Of a stretch of DNA of 64,000 nt, positions 29,520-37,700 are shown one piece after another. How positions within the stretch are numbered: position 1 is the stretch's first letter; each line of letters begins with the position of its first letter. The stretch is from positions 1-64,000 of the forward strand of contig NZ_MDDN01000013.1 in NCBI RefSeq assembly GCF_001708185.1, given 5' to 3'. The stretch is from Lysinibacillus xylanilyticus. GTDB taxonomy: Bacteria > Bacillota > Bacilli > Bacillales_A > Planococcaceae. The notes beneath the pieces are model-generated. The model saw only the letters and a program-made list of their open reading frames with translations, had not been told where the DNA came from and searched no databases. The translations under genes were made by a program, and so were the position numbers.

Positions 29520-29917
29520 AGACACTACCCCTCTCTTCAATTGATCTCAAAATCTCCGCACGTTGTTCATTTAACGTTACATACATTGATAGGGCCTTCA
29601 TTCGTTCTTTAACAAAGGTGTTTTCATCTATCAATGACCATACCACTTGAAAAAATTTGTGCTGCAAACACTGTATCAACCGTCTTCATATCGACTAAAT
29701 CAATATCAACATTACAAGCCTGTGCAATTTCTCCGGCTAATAGAAAACGTTCGTAACTTGAGAGAGGCTTATCTGCAAAATACGCTATATCTAAATCACT
29801 ATCTTCACGTGCCGAACCCCGCGCATAATAACCAAAAACAATAACAAAGGCGGGTTTAACAGCCGTAGCTAACTTTTCAACAACTACCTTCTGCCAGTTT
29901 CGTTGCAAATAAAACAC
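29513..29917 (-). pseudogene. Decayed MNT-type nucleotidyltransferase antitoxin, frameshifted
   Basis: The first 97 codons encode a minimal nucleotidyltransferase (FVIVFGYYARGSAREDSDLD and onward). The GS of the catalytic GSx10DxD motif reads GY. The frame stops at 29624, but the expected C-terminal part resumes in the +1 frame (DENTFVKERMKALSMYVTLN, then ILRSIEERGSVYGN) and ends at 29513, overlapping the hepT start. MNT proteins silence HepT toxins by AMP-transfer. Here both partners are broken, so the module is a relic. A shorter functional antitoxin is possible but unlikely. Confidence 0.82.
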
Positions 29918-29973
29918 CCCCGCTCCTTCTTAGAATCATTATAATAAAACTCTACCCTTAATTATGAGTGTTC

Positions 29974-30067
29974 TTTCCGTCAGTTCCAGGAATCTATCCG
30001 TTCGTTTGTTTGATCGTTCTATCCGTCTCGATTGAAACAAGCAGACTACGGACTTATCTGCTTGTTT
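29974..30067. other. Degenerate 21-bp spaced motif and hairpin upstream of the secreted protein gene
   Basis: TTTCCGTCA (29974) and TATCCGTTC (29995) are spaced 21 bp, and a further TATCCGTC occurs at 30020. A hairpin with 11-bp arms, AAACAAGCAGA and TCTGCTTGTTT (30035-30067), follows. A similar TATCCGT pair spaced 21 bp and followed by a hairpin lies at 29156-29240, on the other side of the decayed toxin-antitoxin genes. The role is unknown. No other feature is seen in 29918-30160. Confidence 0.4.
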
Positions 30068-30169
30068 ACATTTCGTATTCTCATAAGTACATAAGACACA
30101 AAATCTTAAAAAAAATACAAAACCTATCTACCTATTCCCCAAAAAAATACATAAAAAAATCCTAAGCTA

Positions 30170-30188
30170 TGATAAAATTGGTTTATCA
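30170..30188. promoter_or_regulatory. Candidate operator before the secreted protein gene
   Basis: TGATAAAATTGGTTTATCA has perfect 7-bp arms around 5 bp, about 150 bp before the start codon of the next gene. The binding protein is unknown. Confidence 0.3.
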
Positions 30189-30337
30189 ACATATATTAGG
30201 ATAATTCCGTCTAGACAGGACCCTTTTCAGCTAGTAAATAATCAATCGTTTCTTAAGGCAGTTAAAGGATTTACCTAGGATAAAAACCCTATGATTTACC
30301 ATTACACTTATCAAAACAACAGGAGGTTTCCCATATC

Positions 30338-31642
30338 ATGAAAAACAAAAGAAAACTAGCTTTACTCGCCCTAGTTGCTGTCCCTTCACTGATCTATACT
30401 GCACCAACTACGTCAGCATCGGCTGCTGATGTTTCTGGACATGCAAAAACGGCTTACATATACAATAATAATTATTACTACAACTCAAACGTTACAAATG
30501 TTGTACAACTTATTTCGAACATTAACGATACTTATTACTCATTCCAAGCAAACCTTGAGGCAGCCCTCAAAGCCTACAACGAGTTAACTGAAACAGAAAA
30601 ACAATACGTCACGAATTATTCAACACTATCAAATCATCAACAAACGAGAGTAGCGTATCGTAAGCTTGCTGCACAAATTGATGAGAAATTAGCCTCCGTG
30701 GAGTCAACTTCTGTTAATTACTATCAAAATGTCATGGAAACGAAAGATTGGTACAATACGTTAAATGCAGCGCAAAAAACCTTTGTGAGTGCTGAATCAC
30801 AAAGAATACTGAATTCCTATATCACGCCAAATACATCTATCGATAAAGTGGTCAATAAAATCCAATTGTTAAACTCTTCTCGTATTAGCTTCCATCAGGA
30901 TGTAGCTGATGCGAGAGCCGAGCTTAATGCACTACGCAAACATACAAACGTCTCATTACCTGCTGGCGTCGAAAAGATTTTATTAGATGCTGAACAGCTT
31001 GTTGTGAAGGATAAGGCAGCAGCTAAGGAAGTAGAAAATGCTATTGCAGCTTTATCACCTAAAACGTCCACTGCTCAAGATGTACAGGCAGTCAAAACAG
31101 CTTTCGAAGCTTTAACACCCGTGCAGCAGCAGCTTGTGCCAAATGTCTGGACATTAGCAGACTATGTAAATGGTAAATATGATCTGCCGGCTAAAGGAAA
31201 TGCGAAAAAAACACCGACTTTTTCTGACAAAGCTGCCTTACCTGGTAAAACCACAGCTATGACTAGAAACAAAAATACCTATACAGCAAAAATTAATGTT
31301 GCTGACTCAGAAAATAGTACAGAGCGCTTTGTTTTAACAACGAAATCCAATATGACTGTTATTATTCCACCGCTAGGAACTCTTCTTAATGAGGATACTG
31401 GCGTAATGGAAATTCAAATTACACGAAATTTGAATCGTATCACATTCCAAGCAACATTAAATAATAAACCAGTTGAATTTGAGGCAGATATGGAAATCAT
31501 TCTCGAGAATTTACCACCGAATGCCTCCATCGTTCGTACCTATGACTTTAACGAGCAGATGCCAGCTGATTACACTGTAGAAGGAAATCAACATTTTATT
31601 CAAACATCTACACCAGGTACATTCCAGATCGTTAGAAATTAA
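30338..31642 (+). CDS. Secreted protein of unknown function, helical plus beta-rich
   Basis: The 434-residue protein has a clear Sec signal peptide (basic start, hydrophobic stretch, cleavage near ASA-AD at about residue 30). Residues 50-280 are mostly helical and resemble bacterial extracellular helical-repeat proteins (LSALTEKQ-like blocks: YNELTETEKQYV, FEALTPVQQQLV). The last 130 residues are beta-rich, with the strand-like VIIPPLGTLLNEDTG. No enzyme motif or wall anchor was seen. AGGAGG precedes the ATG. It is monocistronic with a terminator. The family was not recognised; a cell-surface or matrix role is only a guess. Confidence 0.75.
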   Translation: MKNKRKLALLALVAVPSLIYTAPTTSASAADVSGHAKTAYIYNNNYYYNSNVTNVVQLISNINDTYYSFQANLEAALKAYNELTETEKQYVTNYSTLSNHQQTRVAYRKLAAQIDEKLASVESTSVNYYQNVMETKDWYNTLNAAQKTFVSAESQRILNSYITPNTSIDKVVNKIQLLNSSRISFHQDVADARAELNALRKHTNVSLPAGVEKILLDAEQLVVKDKAAAKEVENAIAALSPKTSTAQDVQAVKTAFEALTPVQQQLVPNVWTLADYVNGKYDLPAKGNAKKTPTFSDKAALPGKTTAMTRNKNTYTAKINVADSENSTERFVLTTKSNMTVIIPPLGTLLNEDTGVMEIQITRNLNRITFQATLNNKPVEFEADMEIILENLPPNASIVRTYDFNEQMPADYTVEGNQHFIQTSTPGTFQIVRN

Positions 31643-31680
31643 TCTCCTTCATGATCTCCAGTAAAGATTAAAAAAATCAT

Positions 31681-31716
31681 AACCCTCTGCCGATACTTTG
31701 TTATTAGCAGAGGGTT
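31681..31716 (+). terminator. Terminator of the secreted protein gene
   Basis: The arms AACCCTCTGC and GCAGAGGGTT close a 16-nt loop, 38 bp past the stop codon; the following T-run is short. The stretch from here to 31938 shows no gene. Confidence 0.75.
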
Positions 31717-31938
31717 TAACATTATCAAAACCCTCTTGAAAATTTTATTAGGCACATGTAACAAAATCTTATTAACACACCATAAAAAGGACTATGTCTT
31801 AGCAGTACAGCAACGGCTTTATCCTTCCGCATTTTCCCAAACACAATCCCCTTTTCCACTTTCCTTAGTTCAGCCTATTATGTCATGTCACATCCTTTAT
31901 TCAATTAGTGCTTTTATCGCACTTTTCAAAAAAAAATT

Positions 31939-31977
31939 TGAAAATCATTGACATCTGTCATAAATCCGGCATATTCT
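31939..31977 (+). promoter_or_regulatory. feo promoter with Fur-like box
   Basis: TTGACA (31948-31953), an 18-bp spacer and TATTCT (31972-31977) make a sigma-A promoter 73 bp before feoA. TGAAAATCATTGACA (31939-31953) overlaps the -35 and matches the 7-1-7 Fur consensus TGATAATNATTATCA at 11 of 14 positions. Repression by Fur under iron sufficiency is the expected control of feo genes. Confidence 0.65.
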
Positions 31978-32049
31978 TTAATAAAGTTTCCTTAGAGAAA
32001 CAATATAAAGCACGGGAAAGATTATTAAGGAAAGGAATAAAAAAGGCGT

Positions 32050-32304
32050 ATGACAAAAACATTGAGACCACTTTCAGAATGCTCTTTTGGAGATTATTTT
32101 TTAATAAAAGAAATAAATATTGAAGGTCCTTTAAGAAGAAGATTATTAGATTTAGGCTTTGTGAAAGGAGCAGAAATCTCTGTTCTTCGTAAAAGTCCTT
32201 TAGGAGACCCTGTTGCTTATCGTGTAAGCAATACAACAATTGCATTACGTAATGATGAAAGCTCTAGAATTCTAGGAGAAATCGTTAGGGGGGCTATAAA
32301 GTGA
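32050..32304 (+). CDS. feoA: Ferrous iron transport protein A
   Basis: This 84-residue SH3-like protein has the FeoA pattern: an opening LSECSFGDYFLIKEI block, LRRRLLDLGFVKGAEI in the middle and the closing beta strands VAYRVSNTTIALR. FeoA is a small cytoplasmic partner of the FeoB iron permease. Its stop codon overlaps the next gene by four bases, so it is translationally coupled to the GTPase part of FeoB. Confidence 0.94.
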   Translation: MTKTLRPLSECSFGDYFLIKEINIEGPLRRRLLDLGFVKGAEISVLRKSPLGDPVAYRVSNTTIALRNDESSRILGEIVRGAIK

Positions 32305-33026
32305 GAGTAAATAAAATAGCTTTAGCAGGTAATCCAAATACGGGTAAAAGCACATTGTTTAATACATTAACAGGATTGAAGCAACATACCGGAAACTGGC
32401 CGGGAAAAACAGTTGTCCATGCAGAAGGATCCTTTGAACATAACGGTGAACAATATGTACTCGTGGATTTACCCGGTACCTATTCTTTATTTTCAAATTC
32501 AGCAGATGAGGAAGTCGCAAGAGATTATATTATTTTTGATCAACCAGATGCAACGATTGTTGTGCTGGATGCAACATCATTAGAAAGAAATTTAAATCTC
32601 GCACTCCAAGTATTGGAAATGACTAATAAAGTCATCATTTGTATCAACTTAATTGATGAAGCTGAGAAAAAGGGTATCCGAATTGATGACAAGAAATTGG
32701 CTCGTGAACTGGGAGTCCCAGTCGTAAAAATATCAGCCAGAAATAAAAAAGGAATTGATCAATTATTAGATACATTAAATCAACTAGTGCACGGGCAAAT
32801 TGTTACGACTCCTTATCGTATGACATATTCGCAAGAAATAGAGGAAGCCATTTTAAAGGTAGAGTCGAAAATAAAAGGCTATTTTGATGGTAAATATCCA
32901 TCGAGATGGATTGCCCTTCGTTTACTTGATGGAGATGAGGAATTGATCTTAAGACTACAAAATCATAAAAATAATAGACAAGGAGAGGTGATAACAAATG
33001 GAGCCCCAGTCAGTGTTAAATCATAG
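32301..33026 (+). CDS. feoB: FeoB GTPase half, encoded separately
   Basis: The 241-residue protein carries the FeoB G-domain: GNPNTGKST (G1), the TGNWPGKTV switch, VDLPGTYS (G3) and INLIDEAEKKG (the G4 region, with NLID in place of NKxD), followed by a helical domain like the GDI-type region of FeoB. It has no membrane segments. In most bacteria this domain and the permease are one chain. Here the GTPase stops at 33026 and a second gene starts 29 bp earlier in another frame, with its own AGGAGAGGTG site, which indicates two deliberate genes rather than a recent frameshift. G4 usually reads NxxD, so the Asp is kept. Confidence 0.92.
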   Translation: MRVNKIALAGNPNTGKSTLFNTLTGLKQHTGNWPGKTVVHAEGSFEHNGEQYVLVDLPGTYSLFSNSADEEVARDYIIFDQPDATIVVLDATSLERNLNLALQVLEMTNKVIICINLIDEAEKKGIRIDDKKLARELGVPVVKISARNKKGIDQLLDTLNQLVHGQIVTTPYRMTYSQEIEEAILKVESKIKGYFDGKYPSRWIALRLLDGDEELILRLQNHKNNRQGEVITNGAPVSVKS

Positions 33027-34395
33027 CTTACTAAAAAACATATTGGCTGAAGTGAAAGAAGTCTCGAATGAGGATATTCGAGATGAAATCGTTAGTGATA
33101 TTTATGCTAAAAGCAAATCTTTATGTAAAAAAGTAGTGTCGGAGCAACAGCCAGGACTATATAGATCCGATAAATTAGATGAAATTTTCACATCTCGCAT
33201 TTGGGGATTCCCTATTATGCTTATTCTGCTTGGGACTGTCTTTTACATTACGATTGCTGGCGCAAACGTACCATCAAGCATGTTAGCTGATTTATTTGGC
33301 TATCTAGAGGGTAAGCTAACAATAATTTTTGAAGCAATGCACGCACCAGAATGGCTACATGGTATTTTAGTGCTTGGGCTATTTAGAGGAACCGGTTGGG
33401 TTATTAGCGTTATGCTACCGCCAATGGCTATCTTCTTCCCTATCTTCGCCTTACTAGAAAACTACGGTTACCTACCACGCGTAGCATTTAACATGGACCG
33501 TTTATTTAAACGAGCTGGAGGACACGGGAAGCAATCATTAACAATGGCAATGGGCTTTGGCTGTAATGCTGCCGCTATTCTATCTACGAGAATAATAGAA
33601 TCTCCTCGTGAACGAATGCTGGCCATTTTAACGAACAATTTTGTTCCTTGTAACGGAAGATGGCCAACACTTATTTTATTAGCATCATTATTTATGACAA
33701 TGGGTTTTACGGGGGCAACAGGTACATTTATGACAGCAGCAATTTTAATGGGATTTGTCCTGTTAGGTGTTGTTGTAACATTAACTGTATCCTGGGTTCT
33801 TTCTAAAACGGCTTTAAAGGGTGTACCCACTCATTACACATTAGAGCTTCCACCATTCCGTAGACCAAAGATCTGGAATACGATTGTAAGAGCAAGTATT
33901 GATAAAGCATGGAATGTACTAAAAAGAGCGGTTATCGTTGCAGCGCCTGCCTCTATTTTGACTTGGATATTCGCTAATATTTACATTGGTGATACAAGTA
34001 TTTTAATGCATTTTGTTAACTTTTTAGATCCGTTTGGTCATGCTCTTGGTATGGATGGCTTTATTTTGGCCGCCTTTATTCTTGGGTTACCAGCTAACGA
34101 AATTGTGGTCCCTATCCTAATTATGGCGTATTTATCTCAAGGAGCGATGCTTGAGATTGAAGATTTATCGAAGCTAAAGCAAGTGTTTATCGACCAAGGC
34201 TGGACGTGGCTGACAGCTTTAAATATGATGTTATTCTCACTTCTACACTTCCCTTGCGGAACGACTTTAGTCAATATTTATAAAGAAACAAAAAGTGCAA
34301 AGTGGACATTTATGTCATTCATGATTCCAACTGTCATTGCCATTGGCGTGACATGGCTAACGGCGACAATTGCTCGAGCATTTGGTTGGGTGTGA
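32998..34395 (+). CDS. feoB: FeoB membrane permease half, encoded separately
   Basis: This 465-residue protein begins with about 60 soluble residues and then has FeoB-type membrane segments, with the two Gate motifs (LLENYGYLPRVAFNMDRLF with GFGCNAAAILSTRI; later PANEIVVPILIMAYL) and the conserved Cys residues of the iron path (GFGCNAA, NNFVPCNGR, HFPCGTTL). It should carry Fe(II) through the membrane, energised or gated by the separate GTPase protein. AGGAGAGGTG lies 7 nt before the ATG, inside the end of the previous gene. The pair plus FeoA forms the complete system. No FeoC is seen. Confidence 0.92.
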   Translation: MEPQSVLNHSLLKNILAEVKEVSNEDIRDEIVSDIYAKSKSLCKKVVSEQQPGLYRSDKLDEIFTSRIWGFPIMLILLGTVFYITIAGANVPSSMLADLFGYLEGKLTIIFEAMHAPEWLHGILVLGLFRGTGWVISVMLPPMAIFFPIFALLENYGYLPRVAFNMDRLFKRAGGHGKQSLTMAMGFGCNAAAILSTRIIESPRERMLAILTNNFVPCNGRWPTLILLASLFMTMGFTGATGTFMTAAILMGFVLLGVVVTLTVSWVLSKTALKGVPTHYTLELPPFRRPKIWNTIVRASIDKAWNVLKRAVIVAAPASILTWIFANIYIGDTSILMHFVNFLDPFGHALGMDGFILAAFILGLPANEIVVPILIMAYLSQGAMLEIEDLSKLKQVFIDQGWTWLTALNMMLFSLLHFPCGTTLVNIYKETKSAKWTFMSFMIPTVIAIGVTWLTATIARAFGWV

Positions 34396-34397
34396 TG

Positions 34398-34427
34398 GAG
34401 GGGCTGTCTATAAGCCCCTCTTTTTTA
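34398..34427 (+). terminator. feo operon terminator
   Basis: The arms GAGGGGCT and AGCCCCTC are followed by TTTTTTATTC, directly after the stop codon. Confidence 0.93.
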
Positions 34428-34572
34428 TTCTTCGAAATTTGAGTTTCAACTAGGTATTCAATAAAGTGTGAAACTTTAATCAGCGGGAGTTTTCTTCATC
34501 CCCATTTATTTTTTACGAGCAATTATTCTCCCACCTAACTTTTTACTTTCGCTGAATTTGGAGGTAGGAATC

Positions 34573-34602
34573 TTGTACCTGACGCTTCGCTTTCGGTACA
34601 AT
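34573..34602 (-). repeat. Solitary family-1-like unit
   Basis: A single cctgacgcttcgctttcgg unit with short flanks lies in the gap between the feo and SLH genes. Nearby tcagcggg (about 34480) and gctgaatttgg phrases resemble the composite repeat at 434-700. No gene is seen in 34428-34660. Confidence 0.5.
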
Positions 34603-34663
34603 TTAATTACTGCCCGTTAATGCGGAATAAATTAGCTGGACATCAAGCTCTTTCTGAAAGAGA

Positions 34664-34697
34664 AATAACCAAGTGGAACATCATCCACTTGGTTATT
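34664..34697. terminator. Terminator hairpin after the SLH protein gene
   Basis: Perfect 14-bp arms, AATAACCAAGTGGA and TCCACTTGGTTATT, lie 53 bp beyond the leftward SLH gene. The T-run is better on the plus strand (TTTTTTGG), but the stem is strong enough for either direction. Confidence 0.75.
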
Positions 34698-34749
34698 TTT
34701 TGGTTGTTATCGATTTAAAAGCCTTATTTCTATTATCTATACATATTTA

Positions 34750-37700
34750 TTACTTTGAAATCTTATCTTGAACAAGATATTTATTTCCATATTTATCAAC
34801 TATAACAATTACAATATAATCTCCCTCAATGAATGGGAACGTATTATTTGTAATAGGTTGCACTGTTCGTCCGTTTTTAAGCGGCGTTTTGCCATTGCCC
34901 TGGCTAAGACTTGTTAATGCACCCGAAGAATTTGGATCAATAACCTCAATTGGTTTAACATTATCAATTTCTGTTTGTGTATATGTTTTACTATATACTT
35001 TGTAATAGTAGTTGACTTCTTCTCCAGGTTCCACTGAAGGATCTGAGAAGGTAAAGTCGAATGTTGCATTAATCTTATTACTTCTATCAACAGTAATAGG
35101 CTCCTGAAGCTTAGCACTTTCAATATTAGTTGTAAGAGTTCTATACATATAAGATGCTGTAGGTTTACCATTTGCAAACGGTATTTGTGTATTGGCAATA
35201 ATCGCACTGCCTTTATCTGTAATATCGGCATTTACCGTTAATGCAAAGCTTTGATTTACCGGATTATTAAACGTAATAATCATTTTTCTAGGTTTCCATG
35301 TCTCCCTTAAAGCTGCACCATCTTCCCAAGCCCATGTATAACTTGGTAAAGTCGCTGTTGTACCATCTAAGTTTGTAAAATTAAAGAATGATTGACCATT
35401 TTTAATAATACTTCCTGGATTAGCTGGGTCACCGACTGCTTCTGAGAATGTAACCTCAAATGTTTTTCCATCAATTCGTTTAAAGATAGGGTCTTCCACT
35501 CGTGGAGCTGTACCATCAGAATAGAAATCTTGCTTCATCCAACCAGCATTTGATTCATCATGATTTTCCCCAGCATCATTGGCTTTATAAACGCTAATAT
35601 TACCATACGTATCCTCTGCTCCTAGATATACAACATACTCTGTATGTGGATTTAAAGTTACACCCTGTGCTTCAGTTAAAGGGAAGGCCCCTTTTCCACT
35701 TTTCTTAACACTCGGACTACCTTTTAATTTGTCCTCTAAGAATTTACGCTCTGCAGGTGTATCAATCTTTAAATTAGCTGAATCATTCGTTGTCCCATCA
35801 GCATTTTTCTTCGGTACAAACCAATAATGCAGTATAGTTGTCTCATCAGTATTGAAGCTGATCATTGCTTTTGTATCATCTTTTTCCTTAGGCTTTACAA
35901 CTAAGTCTTTAATTAACGGTGCTTTCGTGTCACCAATAATTTCTTTTGATGTCATTTTCGAAATTTCCCCACCACGATCCTTTAAGACCATGTAAACAGA
36001 ATAGCTTGAGAATGGATTAAGTTCGTCTTTAGAAATAGCAATAGGGAATTTTTTTGTATCTGTCTCTAAATCAGCCGGACCAGAGCCAATTTCGATATAA
36101 ATATCTTTTCCACCTATTTGGAAGTAGCCCGATTTTAATGATGAATCCTTCGCAAATTCATTGACAAAGTCTCGCTCTGTAATACCTTTGTCGGCTAAAT
36201 ATTGCTTAAATGTCTTTGTTTCACCATTGTCTACGATCGTATCAGGTAAAACCATATAATAATACGAACCAGCCTTATTTGGCTTGAATTCAACTTCTAC
36301 TCGTTTGGAATTATCAGATTCGTCTGGTTTATTAATGACATTTTCAATAGAAATAGTTGGTGGTACAAATTTCTCATGCACATATTCAGCATAGTTTCGA
36401 GCATTTTTACCAGGTCCAACAGTATTGGCATTTTCAAATTCATTGCCTGCTAAGTCCTTAACACCAGGTAATACTGTTACACGTAATGTATCACCATAGA
36501 CAAAACCTGTTTGAGATGGAATTGTTAATAATACTTTTTTATCGCCTTCTTTATACTCTACAGCAGAAGGTTTAATTTTTTGCTGCCCTGTCGTATTGAC
36601 GATAACTGTTCCTGATAAATCGTAGTTATTTACATTACGAGCGCTTTCAGGATCTAAGGCTTCATTTAGATATACATAAAACTGGTTTTCTTGACCTGCT
36701 GGTTCTAGCTTCATCTTTTCTACAAATGGATAGATGTTATCAAGTGCACTTGTTGTAAACTCTTTCATGACAGCTGGATCTTTCGAGTTATTACCCGAAT
36801 CATCCTTCATCACTACATAAAGTTGATACTCTGTTTCAGCGTCTAAACCTGTTACAATTTCAGTAATTCCAAGTTTACCCGCAACTGCCTTACCCTTACC
36901 TATTGGCTTAGCAATAATGTCTGCAGTTGTTGGATCTGCGGCAGTCGTCTTTTTACGTACATAGTAGTAATAATCCCCTGGTTCACTCGCTGTGAATTTT
37001 AACTCTGCACGTTTTCCGCCTTGTAGTGGCGTTACTGTAAGTGACTTTACGACTGGCGGTGAGCCATCCTTCATTTGAAATGCTTGTGATTTAATATCCG
37101 AAGCATTTTTCGCTCCATCAACCACCATTACATAAACGACATATTCTTTTTTCTCACCTAGATTAGTGACTTTAACCGTGTTTGTGCCTTTTACAGCCGC
37201 ACCTGTTCCACTTGCTACATTTTCAGTAGAAATACGATCTACCATTTCTCGTTTTGTTGGTGCATCAGCGCCCTTTTCACGAACTATATAATAGTAAGTT
37301 CCGACTTCATCTGAGGTAAAATCTACCTGAGCTTGGCTACCATTTAATGGTGTTACCTTTGTAACATCGACCATTGGTTTCGTTTTATCGGTCGGTTTTT
37401 GATTATCATAATCATCCTTATCAATCGGTTTACCGTCTGGATCTGTAATAATGCCGATATTATCTTTATCCTCTAGGAAATCATCGAAGATATTATTCGG
37501 TGACTCACCCTTCGGTATAATAACTTTGTCAATATACGTGTAATCTCCAACATCAACCCAACCATATACATTATCAACGTACAGAGTACCTACGCGACCG
37601 TCCATATATAGCTCTAAATCTGTAAAGCTATTGTAGTTAATCCAGTCGATATTGCCATCTCCGTAAATTGTTAGCTTTGTTTCTGTATCAAGGTTTAGTG

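Noticed and set aside
32998-33026. feoB frameshift error
   Set aside because: The second gene has its own AGGAGAGGTG site and ATG at proper spacing, and both products are complete domains.
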